From: Brevundimonas sp. | GTDB taxonomy: Bacteria; Pseudomonadota; Alphaproteobacteria; Caulobacterales; Caulobacteraceae | Reading direction: 5' to 3' | Assembly: GCA_020253595.1 (NCBI GenBank) | Contig: JADCBH010000384.1 | Coordinates: 1-13,842 of the forward strand | DNA: 13,842 nt | Part shown: piece after piece, positions 1 through 7,174 of the stretch | Numbering within the stretch: position 1 is the first letter of the stretch | How the letters are laid out: every line of letters begins with the position of its first letter | Made by a program: the position numbers and the translations under genes | The notes under the pieces: model-generated | The model's database searches: none | The model's input: only the letters and a program-made list of their open reading frames with translations | Told to the model about the DNA's origin: nothing

Positions 1-351
1 CCGATCACCGTCCAGACCAATATTCTGTTCAACCTGGGCCGCGGACCCCAGGCGTCGGACGACCGCCGTACCTACCGCTACTGGATCGCCGTTACGGAGC
101 GGAACGAGGCGGTGCTGGCCAAGGAATACTTCGACCTGCCTGTCGACTTTGACGGGGAACGCACGACCTCGGTCGAGCAGGGCCAGACCATTGTCATTCC
201 GCGAGCCGCAGCGACGACGTCCGGCGCGAACTTCGAAATTCTGGTCGGCTTTGAGGTCACGCCGGAGATGGCGGAGTTTAATCGCTCGGGCAGCCGTTTC
301 CGCATCAACGCGGGCGCCCAGGCCGCAACGGCGACTTCGTCGGAACAATGA
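1..351 (+). CDS. 3' end of an uncharacterised protein (5' partial)
   Basis: An open frame runs from the first base to a TGA at 349-351, giving 116 codons with no start in the window. The visible part begins PITVQTNILFNLGRG and has alternating polar and hydrophobic stretches such as YRYWIAVTERNEAVLAKEYFDL and FEILVGFEVTPEMAEFN. This suggests a beta-rich domain; it has no membrane segment. The missing N-terminus would show whether it is a lipoprotein or otherwise exported. Its stop codon overlaps the argS start in an ATGA arrangement, so the two are probably translationally coupled. I do not recognise the family and assign no function. The first in-window ATG/GTG-type codon (GTG at 112) is not the true start, because conserved-looking sequence continues upstream to base 1. 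Confidence 0.75.
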   Translation, partial: PITVQTNILFNLGRGPQASDDRRTYRYWIAVTERNEAVLAKEYFDLPVDFDGERTTSVEQGQTIVIPRAAATTSGANFEILVGFEVTPEMAEFNRSGSRFRINAGAQAATATSSEQ

Positions 352-2111
352 CCGATCTCAAGACGGACCTTGGCGAAGCGGTCTCCGCCGCCTTCGCCGC
401 CGAAGGCGTGGACGCGTCGCTGGCGCGCGTTACCGTGTCGGACCGGCCCGATCTGGCGGATTTCCAGTCGAATGGCGCGCTCGCAGCCGCCAAGGCGCTG
501 AAGGCCAATCCGCGTGAACTCGCCACCAAGGCGGCGGCGCGGCTTGAGGGAGACCCCCGGCTGGCGGGTGTCGAGGTCGCCGGCCCCGGCTTCATCAATC
601 TGAAGGTCTCTGCCGCTGCCTTGGCCGCGCGAGCCCAGGCGGTCGCTGACGATGCAGCCTACTCGGGTGCCTCTCCCGTCGCGGAACCCCGTCGTGTGGT
701 GATCGATTTCGCCGGTCCGAACGTCGCCAAGCCGATGCACGTCGGCCATCTTCGGTCGTCCATCATCGGCGAGAGCCTCAAGCGGCTGTTCCGCTTCCGC
801 GGCGATACGGTCTGGGGCGACGCTCACTTCGGTGATTGGGGCTTCCAGATGGGCCTGCTGATCGTCGCGGTCGGCGATGAGGGCAAGGCCGAGGCCTTTC
901 TGGCCGAGGGCGACGGCCCGTTTCCGGACGTGAGCCCGGTCACGTTGGACGACCTGGAGCGCCTGTATCCGCAGGCTGCCGCCAAGGCCAAGGAAGACAC
1001 CGCCTTTCGCGACCGCGCGCGTAAGGCGACGGCCGAGCTTCAGGCCGGACGTCCAGGCTATCGCGCCCTGTGGAAGCACTTCGTGGCCGTCAGCCGGACC
1101 GCGCTGGAACGCGAGTTCGGCGCCCTTGGCGTCACTTTCGACCTGTGGAACGGCGAGTCGGATGCCGATCCCCTGATCCCGGCGATGGTAGAGGAGATCA
1201 AGGCCAGTGGGTTGGCGGAGTTCGACCAGGGGGCCTGGATCATCCGGGTGGTCGAGGAGGGCGACAAGCGCGAGCTGCCGCCCCTGCTGCTGGTGTCCTC
1301 CGAAGGCTCGGCCATGTACGGCACAACGGACCTCGCCACGATCCTGCAACGCCGCCGCGAGCAGGATTTCGACCTCGTCCTCTACTGCGTCGACGCGCGC
1401 CAGGCCGACCATTTCGAGCAGGTGTTCCGGGCCGCCTACAAGTGCGGCTACGCCACGCCGGGTCAGCTGGAGCACGCCGCCAACGGCACAATGAACGGGT
1501 CGGACGGAAAGCCCTTCAAGACCCGCGCGGGCGGTGTTTTGAAGCTGCACGACCTGATCACCCAGGCCCGCGACAAGGCCCGCGAGCGGCTGCGCGAAGC
1601 CGAACTGGGCGCAGACCTGCCTGAGGCCGAGTTCGAAGATATCGCCGCCAAGGTGGCCGTCGCGGCGCTCAAGTTCGCCGACCTGTCGAACAACCGCACC
1701 ACCAGCTACGTCTTCGACCTCGACCGGTTCATGAGTTTCGAGGGCAAGACCGGACCCTACCTGCTGTACCAGGCCGTCCGCATCAAATCGCTGCTGCGCA
1801 AGGCCGAAGCCCAGGGCGTACGGACCGGCCCGATTGTCGTCCTCGAACCGGCGGAACGCGAACTCGCTCTGACGCTGGACGCTTTCGACGCGGCGGTTTC
1901 GGACGCCTACGACCGTCGCGCGCCGCATGCGGTGGCAGAGCACGCCTATCGCCTGGCCCAGAGTTTCTCGAAGTTCTATGCGGCCTGCCCGGTGCTGGCG
2001 GCGGACGACCCGGCCACGGTCGGATCGCGGCTGGCGCTGTCCGGGGCGGCGCTGGACCAGCTGGAAACAGCGCTGCGTCTGCTCGGCATCGACACGCCGG
2101 AGCGGATGTAG
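348..2111 (+). CDS. argS: Arginine--tRNA ligase (arginyl-tRNA synthetase)
   Basis: This cytoplasmic class Ia synthetase charges tRNA-Arg with arginine using ATP. At 587 residues it has the usual length for the family. Residues about 1-90 form the N-terminal Arg-specific tRNA-recognition domain. The catalytic Rossmann core follows, with the HIGH-type motif HVGHL at residues 131-135 in the context GPNVAKPMHVGHLRSS, which is characteristic of ArgRS. The KMSKS loop is replaced by KPFKTR at 388-393 (DGKPFKTRAGG), the degenerate form common in ArgRS. The C-terminal DALR anticodon-binding helical domain starts near residue 465 and ends LRLLGIDTPERM. The ATG at 348 overlaps the preceding stop, so expression is probably coupled to the upstream gene. 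The stop is TAG at 2109-2111. Identification is very secure. Confidence 0.97.
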   Translation: MTDLKTDLGEAVSAAFAAEGVDASLARVTVSDRPDLADFQSNGALAAAKALKANPRELATKAAARLEGDPRLAGVEVAGPGFINLKVSAAALAARAQAVADDAAYSGASPVAEPRRVVIDFAGPNVAKPMHVGHLRSSIIGESLKRLFRFRGDTVWGDAHFGDWGFQMGLLIVAVGDEGKAEAFLAEGDGPFPDVSPVTLDDLERLYPQAAAKAKEDTAFRDRARKATAELQAGRPGYRALWKHFVAVSRTALEREFGALGVTFDLWNGESDADPLIPAMVEEIKASGLAEFDQGAWIIRVVEEGDKRELPPLLLVSSEGSAMYGTTDLATILQRRREQDFDLVLYCVDARQADHFEQVFRAAYKCGYATPGQLEHAANGTMNGSDGKPFKTRAGGVLKLHDLITQARDKARERLREAELGADLPEAEFEDIAAKVAVAALKFADLSNNRTTSYVFDLDRFMSFEGKTGPYLLYQAVRIKSLLRKAEAQGVRTGPIVVLEPAERELALTLDAFDAAVSDAYDRRAPHAVAEHAYRLAQSFSKFYAACPVLAADDPATVGSRLALSGAALDQLETALRLLGIDTPERM

Positions 2112-2197
2112 GCCTGGTCCTGTAACCTCGTTGCCACGGACTCGTCATCGATCCTCGGGTTAACTGATTTCCGGGGGAAGGCAGGACGAGGCCAGCC

Positions 2198-2965
2198 ATG
2201 GCGCGGTCGGGAGCAAGGGGAGGCCAGACGCCGGCCGTGCGCCGCGACGGCTTTCGCTTGCCGATCTTCCGAAAGCGCGCCCGGCTCTATGTCGACGGCT
2301 TCAACCTGCACCACGCCATCCTGGACCTGAACCGGCGCGAGCTGCTGTGGCTGGATCTGATGGCGCTCGGCCGTGCGCTCGTCGTGCCCGGTGAGCGAAT
2401 GGCGGGCGTGACCTGGGTCTCCGCCCATCGGCCGCAGCTCCGGGACCGGATGGAGGCCCTGCTGGCCTATGAGGAGGCACTACGGGCGCGCCACGTACGC
2501 TGCCTGATGGGGCATTTCGTCGTGCACGCAGATCACTGCCACGCCTGCGGCCACCAATGGATGGACGCCACCGAGAAGCAGAGCGACGTCAATCTGGCCC
2601 TTGCCGTCGCCGCCGACGCGGCCGCCGACAAGCTCGATGTGGCCTACATCCTGACCACCGACGGTGACCATGCAGCGACGACGCGGTTCCTGCACGAGGG
2701 CTATCCCCACATCCGCGTGGTCAGCGTCGCACCGCCGGCGCGCGGCCATAACCGCCAGCTTCTGGAATGGGTTCATGCCCGCACCGAAGTCGAGGTCGGC
2801 ATGCTGGAACGTTGCGGCCTGCCCGAACGAATCCTGACCCGGTCAGGGTATGTCGAACGGCCGCGCGCATGGTCGGTTCGCGAAGATGCGCCGCCTCCGC
2901 CTGGACCCGAGACGCCGACGCCAGAGGTCAGGCGTGGACATCTGCGGCTTGTGGTGTCGAACTAG
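2198..2965 (+). CDS. NYN/PIN-like domain protein, putative RNase
   Basis: This 255-residue protein begins its conserved part at LYVDGFNLHHA (residues 30-39), the first strand and loop of NYN (LabA/DUF88-type) PIN-like nucleases. Candidate metal-binding acidic residues are D33, D130 in EKQSDVNLAL, and D155 and D157 in ILTTDGDHAATTRFL, in the usual NYN order. An insertion carries C114, H115, C117 and H119 (HCHACGHQW), which resembles a small zinc-binding knuckle. The C-terminus from about residue 215 is proline-rich and probably disordered. Family knowledge suggests a cytoplasmic metal-dependent ribonuclease, but the substrate is unknown. The ATG at 2198 has a purine-rich stretch (aggacgagg) about 4-6 bases upstream. 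The first ~24 residues are basic and poorly structured. It lies 86 bases after argS and 21 bases before the deaminase gene, and may be cotranscribed with the latter. Confidence 0.85.
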   Translation: MARSGARGGQTPAVRRDGFRLPIFRKRARLYVDGFNLHHAILDLNRRELLWLDLMALGRALVVPGERMAGVTWVSAHRPQLRDRMEALLAYEEALRARHVRCLMGHFVVHADHCHACGHQWMDATEKQSDVNLALAVAADAAADKLDVAYILTTDGDHAATTRFLHEGYPHIRVVSVAPPARGHNRQLLEWVHARTEVEVGMLERCGLPERILTRSGYVERPRAWSVREDAPPPPGPETPTPEVRRGHLRLVVSN

Positions 2966-2986
2966 GGCCCGATAGGGAGCCCTACC
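2966..2986 (+). promoter_or_regulatory. Ribosome binding site in a small hairpin before the deaminase gene
   Basis: AGGGAG at 2974-2979 lies 7 bases before the ATG at 2987 and is a good Shine-Dalgarno sequence. TAGGGC at 2963-2968, which includes the stop codon of the NYN gene, can pair with GCCCTA at 2979-2984. That places most of the ribosome binding site in the loop. The pairing is visible in the sequence; a regulatory effect is only a possibility. Confidence 0.45.
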
Positions 2987-4003
2987 ATGACTGACCTCGA
3001 CGCCTTCATCGACGGCCTGCCCAAGGCGGAGTTGCATCTGCACATCGAAGGCAGTCTGGAGCCCGAGCTCATGTTCGAGCTGGCCCGGCGGAACAGGGTC
3101 GCGATCCCGTTCGACAGCGTGGAGGCGGTGCGAGCTGCCTACAGCTTCTCCAACCTGCAGGACTTCCTCGACATCTACTACGCTGGGGCCGACGTGCTGC
3201 GAACCGAGCAGGATTTCCAGGACCTGGCGGCCGCCTACTTCGAGCGTGCGGCGGCAGACAGCGTGCGGCATGCCGAGATCTTCTTCGATCCGCAGACGCA
3301 CACCGACCGGGGCATTCCGTTCCAGGTCGTGGCCGACGGTCTGCTGTCCGGCATGGCGGAGGCGCAGACGCGGCTGGGCGTGACATCGAAGCTGATCCTC
3401 TGCTTCCTGCGCCATCAGGATGAGGAGGCCGCATTCGCGACCCTGAGGGCCGCCGAGCCTTGGCTGGACCGGATCGAGGGCGTCGGGCTGGATTCGTCCG
3501 AGGTCGGCCACCCACCGTCCAAGTTCCAGCGCGTGTTCGACCGGGCCGGGCAGATGGGGCTGAAGCGCGTTGCTCACGCGGGCGAGGAGGGGCCGCCCGA
3601 ATACGTCTGGGAGGCACTTGATCTGCTGCACATCGACCGCATGGACCACGGCAACCGGTCGATGGAGGACGAAGGGCTGATCGCGCGTCTGGCCGCAGAG
3701 CAGATGACGCTGACCGTCTGTCCCCTGTCGAACCTGAAGCTCTGCGTGGTTGACGACCTGACGACCCATCCAGTGCCGGAGATGCTTCGGCGGGGCATCC
3801 GCGTCACCCTGAACTCCGACGATCCCGCATACTTCGGTGGCTATGTGAACGAGAATTACCGCCAGCTGGCCCGGGCGACCGGTCTGACCCGTACGCAGCT
3901 GGCCGACATGGCCAGCAACAGCTTTTCCGGCTCCTTCCTGTCCGAAGCGGACAAGGCGCGGCATATCGCCGACCTCAACGGATGGGTTGCTCGCCACGCT
4001 TGA
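2987..4003 (+). CDS. Adenine deaminase (adenosine deaminase superfamily)
   Basis: This zinc metalloenzyme has 338 residues and probably hydrolyses adenine to hypoxanthine and ammonia in purine salvage, in the cytoplasm. The TIM-barrel amidohydrolase signature is complete: zinc ligands H17 and H19 in ELHLHIEGSLE, H197 with catalytic E200 in HAGEEGPPEYVWEAL, H221 in RMDHGNRS, and D278-D279 in NSDDPAYFGG. Adenine rather than adenosine is favoured because HAGEEGPPEYVWEALDLL and VCPLSNLKLCVV match the fungal Aah1/bacterial adenine-deaminase branch of the family. Automatic annotation often labels such proteins adenosine deaminase (add). The family is certain and the substrate is inferred. It follows the NYN gene by 21 bases and ends just before the glycine riboswitch. 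The ATG at 2987 has a clear AGGGAG site. Confidence 0.9.
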   Translation: MTDLDAFIDGLPKAELHLHIEGSLEPELMFELARRNRVAIPFDSVEAVRAAYSFSNLQDFLDIYYAGADVLRTEQDFQDLAAAYFERAAADSVRHAEIFFDPQTHTDRGIPFQVVADGLLSGMAEAQTRLGVTSKLILCFLRHQDEEAAFATLRAAEPWLDRIEGVGLDSSEVGHPPSKFQRVFDRAGQMGLKRVAHAGEEGPPEYVWEALDLLHIDRMDHGNRSMEDEGLIARLAAEQMTLTVCPLSNLKLCVVDDLTTHPVPEMLRRGIRVTLNSDDPAYFGGYVNENYRQLARATGLTRTQLADMASNSFSGSFLSEADKARHIADLNGWVARHA

Positions 4004-4030
4004 CTTGAAGGCGGAGTCGGGGCCTTTGTA
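4000..4030 (+). promoter_or_regulatory. Candidate promoter for the gcv operon
   Basis: TTGACT at 4000-4005 is a good -35 match and overlaps the stop codon of the deaminase gene. TTTGTA at 4025-4030 could serve as a -10 with a 19-base spacer, which is longer than ideal. Transcription would then start near 4036-4038, directly before the P1 stem of the first riboswitch aptamer (4039); this placement is the main support. A GAGTC site (GANTC, the CcrM methylation target in Caulobacterales) lies between the two boxes at 4014-4018. This is weak inference from motif and position. Confidence 0.35.
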
Positions 4031-4038
4031 CGCCCGCT

Positions 4039-4244
4039 CTCGCGGGAGAGATCGGGCTGCCTTCCTCATCAGTCGAGGGTGGACCCGGAGCCGAAGGCGC
4101 AACCGCCCCGGAAACGCTCAGGCAAACGGACCGCGAGGACACACGGACGCTGGAAAGTCACCCGCCACTCTTTTTTGGCACCAGGGTGCGCCGACGGAGC
4201 AAGCCGGGTTTCCCGGCGGAATCTCTCAGGCCTCACAGACAGCG
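4039..4244 (+). promoter_or_regulatory. Tandem glycine riboswitch (two aptamers)
   Basis: This leader RNA senses glycine upstream of gcvT. Aptamer 1 is closed by a perfect 7-bp P1 (CTCGCGG at 4039-4045 with CCGCGAG at 4131-4137). It contains the GGGAGAG element, GCCGAAGGCGCAA near 4090-4102 and AACGCTCAGGCAAACGGAC near 4113-4132. Aptamer 2 is closed by CGCTG at 4148-4152 with CAGCG at 4240-4244. It has P2 strands CACCC (4159-4163) and GGGTG (4184-4188), the core CCGACGGAGCAAGC, a GCCGGG/CCCGGC stem (4203-4208 with 4212-4217) and the hallmark AATCTCTCAGG near 4220-4230. The poly-T run at 4171-4176 is the loop of the aptamer-2 P2 arm. The elements, their order and the gcv operon downstream make the identification very strong. 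Small departures from consensus are CGCTCAGG in aptamer 1 and CCGACGG in aptamer 2. Confidence 0.95.
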
Positions 4245-4296
4245 GGGGCGCGAGACCGGCGGGTGACCGCCCCAACACGCGACCCCGAAGGCCAGC
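4243..4296 (+). promoter_or_regulatory. Riboswitch expression platform and gcvT ribosome binding site
   Basis: The segment between aptamer 2 and the gcvT start can form competing stems. GGCGG at 4258-4262 pairs with CCGCC at 4267-4271 around a GTGA loop. Alternatively GGGGCG at 4245-4250 pairs with CGCCCC at 4268-4273, which excludes the first. CGGGG at 4243-4247 can also pair with CCCCG at 4283-4287, competing with the aptamer-2 P1 3' strand and touching the Shine-Dalgarno sequence GAAGG (4287-4291, five bases before the ATG). No T-run follows any stem, so translational control is more likely than termination. The pairings are seen in the sequence and the mechanism is inferred. Confidence 0.5.
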
Positions 4297-5412
4297 ATGA
4301 CCGACGCTCCCCTGAAGACCACGCCGCTCAACGCTGCGCATCGGGCGCTCGGCGCGCGCATGGTCGGCTTTGGCGGCTACGACATGCCGGTCCAGTATGA
4401 AGGCGTCCTGGCCGAGCACCGCTGGACCCGCGAGCACGCCGGCCTGTTCGACGTGTCCCACATGGGCCAGTGCAAGATCACTGGCAACGACGCCATCGCC
4501 CAGTTCGAACGCTTCGTTCCCGGCGACTATCAGGCGCTGAAGGCCGGCAAGCAGAAGTACTCCCTGCTGCTGAACGCGCAGGGCGGCATCATCGACGACT
4601 TGATGGCGGGCAAGCCCGACCACGATGGCCTGTTCGTCGTCGTCAACGCGGGCAACAAGGATGAGGACTTCGCCTTCTGGCAGGCCAACCTCTCCGGCGA
4701 CGCCAAGCTGACCGTTCTGGACGACCGCGCCCTCATCGCGATCCAGGGCCCGGAGGCTGCCGAGGTCATGGTCGCGCACGAGCCGGTGCTGGCCGAGTTC
4801 GGCTTCATGGACACGGCCCGGCTGATGCTGTTCGGGGTGGACTGCTACGTCTCCCGCTCGGGCTACACCGGCGAGGATGGCTATGAGATCTCGGTCCCGG
4901 CGGCGGACGCCGAGCGGGTCTGGAACCTGCTGCTCGAAGATGGCCGGGTGAAGCCGATTGGCCTGGGCGCGCGGGATTCGCTGCGGCTCGAGGCGGGCCT
5001 GCCGCTGCACGGCCATGACATTGATCCGACGACCTCGCCGGTCGAGGCGGCCCTGACCTTCACCCTGTCCAAGTCGCGAAAAGAAGCGGCGAACTTCAAC
5101 GGAGCCGAGCGGGTGCTGAAGGAGTTGGCGGACGGCCCGAGCCGTGTCCGCGTCGGCCTGCATGTCAAGGAAGGCGCTCCGGCCCGTGAGGGCGCAGACA
5201 TCGCAGATTCGGACGGCACCGTGATCGGAAAGGTCACCTCGGGTGGGCCGTCGCCCAGCCTCGGAAAGAACATCGCCATGGGCTATGTCCCGCCGTCGCA
5301 TGCGGCGCTGGGCAGGGCGATGCAGGTCATCGTGCGAGGCAAGGCCGCGGCCGCCGAGGTCGTCGCCATGCCGTTCGTCGCCCAACGCTATCACCGCAAA
5401 CCCAAAGCCTGA
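4297..5412 (+). CDS. gcvT: Glycine cleavage system T protein (aminomethyltransferase)
   Basis: In the cytoplasmic glycine cleavage system this protein takes the aminomethyl group from lipoylated GcvH, releases ammonia and makes 5,10-methylenetetrahydrofolate. The 371 residues are typical for the family. The N-terminal folate-binding part contains MVGFGGYDMPVQYEG and the conserved LFDVSHMGQ. The IIDD motif at residues 98-101 holds the conserved catalytic aspartate. SRSGYTGEDGYEI and the ARDSLRLEAGLPLHGHDI motif follow. The C-terminal barrel contains GKVTSGGPSPSLGKNIAMGYV. It is the first gene of the riboswitch-controlled operon, with GAAGG five bases before the ATG, and is followed nine bases later by gcvH. 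Expression should respond to glycine. Confidence 0.97.
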   Translation: MTDAPLKTTPLNAAHRALGARMVGFGGYDMPVQYEGVLAEHRWTREHAGLFDVSHMGQCKITGNDAIAQFERFVPGDYQALKAGKQKYSLLLNAQGGIIDDLMAGKPDHDGLFVVVNAGNKDEDFAFWQANLSGDAKLTVLDDRALIAIQGPEAAEVMVAHEPVLAEFGFMDTARLMLFGVDCYVSRSGYTGEDGYEISVPAADAERVWNLLLEDGRVKPIGLGARDSLRLEAGLPLHGHDIDPTTSPVEAALTFTLSKSRKEAANFNGAERVLKELADGPSRVRVGLHVKEGAPAREGADIADSDGTVIGKVTSGGPSPSLGKNIAMGYVPPSHAALGRAMQVIVRGKAAAAEVVAMPFVAQRYHRKPKA

Positions 5413-5421
5413 GGGGTCGTC

Positions 5422-5787
5422 ATGAAGTTCACCAAGGATCACGAATGGGTCCGGCTCGAGGGCGATGTCGCCACGGTCGGGATCACCAAGCACGCCGCCG
5501 ACCAGCTCGGTGACGTGGTCTTCGTCGAGACGCCGGAAGCCGGTCGGGCCGTGTCGCAGAAGGACGGCTTCGCCGTGGTCGAGAGCGTCAAGGCGGCGTC
5601 GGACGTCTACGCCCCCGTCTCGGGCGAGGTCATCGAGGGCAACGACGCCCTGGCCTCGGCACCCGAGACCGTCAACGCCGACCCCGAAGGCGCCGGCTGG
5701 TTCGCCAAGATCAAGGTCTCCGATGCGTCAGAGCTGGACGGCCTGATGGACCGCGCCGCCTACGACGCCTTCCTCGCTTCGCTCTGA
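5422..5787 (+). CDS. gcvH: Glycine cleavage system H protein
   Basis: This small lipoyl carrier protein of 121 residues shuttles the aminomethyl intermediate from the P protein to the T protein and is reoxidised by the L protein. The start MKFTKDHEWVRLEGDVATVGIT and the lipoylation site VVESVKAASDVYAP are diagnostic. Lys57 is the residue expected to carry lipoate. The C-terminal EGAGWFAKIKVSD is also typical of GcvH. The ATG at 5422 follows gcvT by nine bases, with a G-rich ribosome binding site (AGGGG) overlapping the gcvT stop. It is the second gene of the operon. No lipoylation enzyme is visible in the window. Confidence 0.97.
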   Translation: MKFTKDHEWVRLEGDVATVGITKHAADQLGDVVFVETPEAGRAVSQKDGFAVVESVKAASDVYAPVSGEVIEGNDALASAPETVNADPEGAGWFAKIKVSDASELDGLMDRAAYDAFLASL

Positions 5788-5815
5788 ATCCCTTCAACGC
5801 TGGACCTCCCCGCCC

Positions 5816-7162
5816 ATGCGCTACCTGCCCCTGACCCCCGACGACCGCTCCGCCATGCTGGCGGCGATCGGCGCCAAGACGATCGACGACCTGTTCGTGG
5901 ACGTGCCGCATTCGGCGCGGCGCGACGGTGTCGTGGACCTGCCGCGCGTCATGGGCGAGCTGGAGGTCGAGCGGGCGCTGAAGAGCCTCGCGGCGAAGAA
6001 CACCGTGGCCGGTGACGTGCCCTTCTTCTGCGGGGCCGGGGCCTATCGCCATCAGGTCCCGGCGACGGTGGATCACATCATCCAGCGCTCGGAGTTCCTG
6101 ACCAGCTACACGCCGTACCAGCCCGAGATCGCGCAGGGTACGCTACAGTATCTCTATGAGTTCCAGACCCAGGTCGCGAACCTGACCGGGATGGAGGTGG
6201 CCAACGCCTCGCTCTACGACGGCTCGACCGCCATGGCCGAGGGCGTGCTGATGGCCACCCGGGTGACACGCCGGAACAAGGCGGTGATCTCCGGCGGGGT
6301 GCATCCCCACTATGTCGCGGCGACCGAGACCGTGGTCCACGCGGTCGGCGTCGAGACCGAGGTCCTGCCGGCCGCCATCGACGCCGAGGCCGACGTCATC
6401 GGCAAGATCGGACCCGACACGGCCTGCGTGGTCGTGCAGACGCCCAACGTCTTCGGCACCGCCACCGACGTGACGAAGATCGCCGAAGCCGCCAAGGCCG
6501 CTGGGGCCCTGCTGATCGTCGTGGTCACCGAGGCCATTTCGATGGGTCTGTTGAAGTCGCCCGGCGAGATGGGGGCCGATATCGTCGCCGCCGAGGGCCA
6601 GTCAATCGGCAACGCCCTGAACTACGGCGGGCCCTATGTCGGCCTGTTCGCTGCGCGCGAGAAGCTGATCCGTCAGATGCCGGGCCGCCTTTGTGGTGAG
6701 ACTGTCGACGCCGACGGCGAGCGGGGCTTCGTGCTCACCCTGTCGACGCGCGAGCAGCACATCCGGCGCGACAAGGCGACGTCGAACATCTGCACCAACT
6801 CAGGTCTGTGCTGTCTGGCGTTCTCGATCCACATGAGCCTGCTGGGCGAGACGGGGCTTCGCAAGCTGGCCCTGCTGAACCATGAGAAGGCTCTGGCGAC
6901 GCGCGACGCGCTCGCCGCCATTCCGGGCGTGGAGGTCCTAACCCCGCGCTTCTTCAACGAGTTCGCCGTGCGGCTGCCGCGTTCCGCCGTCGAGGTGGTG
7001 GAGCGTCTGGCCGAGCACCGCGTGCTGGCGGGCGTGCCGTTCAGCCGCCTGAACCCCGGGGCCGGCATGGACGACGTCCTGCTGGTCGCGGCCACCGAGA
7101 CGACGCTGGACGCCGACATCCAGATCCTTGCGAGCGCGCTCGCCAAGGTCCTGGCGAACTAA
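5816..7162 (+). CDS. gcvPA: Glycine dehydrogenase (decarboxylating) subunit 1
   Basis: This is the N-terminal-half homologue of P protein in organisms where GcvP is split in two. Together with GcvPB it decarboxylates glycine and loads the aminomethyl group on GcvH. The 448 residues match the usual subunit length. Conserved blocks are MRYLPLTPDDRSAML at the start, the IPF-type block VPFFCGAGAYRHQVPATVDHI, TSYTPYQPEIAQGTLQYLYEFQT, NASLYDGSTAMAEG, GQSIGNALNYGGPYVGLFA, and STREQHIRRDKATSNICTNSGL. No PLP lysine is expected here because it lies in GcvPB. The start at 5816 is 28 bases after gcvH and has no strong Shine-Dalgarno sequence. It was chosen because the family begins with this M-R-Y motif. 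Confidence 0.96.
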   Translation: MRYLPLTPDDRSAMLAAIGAKTIDDLFVDVPHSARRDGVVDLPRVMGELEVERALKSLAAKNTVAGDVPFFCGAGAYRHQVPATVDHIIQRSEFLTSYTPYQPEIAQGTLQYLYEFQTQVANLTGMEVANASLYDGSTAMAEGVLMATRVTRRNKAVISGGVHPHYVAATETVVHAVGVETEVLPAAIDAEADVIGKIGPDTACVVVQTPNVFGTATDVTKIAEAAKAAGALLIVVVTEAISMGLLKSPGEMGADIVAAEGQSIGNALNYGGPYVGLFAAREKLIRQMPGRLCGETVDADGERGFVLTLSTREQHIRRDKATSNICTNSGLCCLAFSIHMSLLGETGLRKLALLNHEKALATRDALAAIPGVEVLTPRFFNEFAVRLPRSAVEVVERLAEHRVLAGVPFSRLNPGAGMDDVLLVAATETTLDADIQILASALAKVLAN

Positions 7163-7174
7163 AGGAGCGGAAAC
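7163..7174 (+). promoter_or_regulatory. Strong ribosome binding site for gcvPB
   Basis: AGGAG at 7163-7167, within AAAGGAG directly at the gcvPA stop, lies seven bases before the ATG at 7175. It is the strongest Shine-Dalgarno sequence in the gcv operon and contrasts with the poor site before gcvPA. It supports the start at 7175 over the second ATG at 7184. Confidence 0.7.

Noticed and set aside
78..1943. A 621-codon open frame on the minus strand across argS
   Set aside because: It lies wholly opposite argS, which has full family motifs. Its sequence is low-complexity, Arg/Gly/Val-rich in the way GC-rich antisense frames are, with no recognisable domain.
4169..4188. Poly-T run followed by a short stem, looking like a terminator before gcvT
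   Set aside because: The T-run sits in the loop of the aptamer-2 P2 arm (CACCC 4159-4163 with GGGTG 4184-4188) and does not follow a GC-rich stem.
3987..4400. Plus-strand frames of 137 and 73 codons across the glycine riboswitch
   Set aside because: The region is fully explained by two structured aptamers. The predicted peptides are low-complexity and overlap the gcvT start.
4069..5493. A 474-codon minus-strand frame across the riboswitch and gcvT
   Set aside because: It is antisense to the riboswitch and to gcvT, with no domain signature or plausible ribosome binding site.
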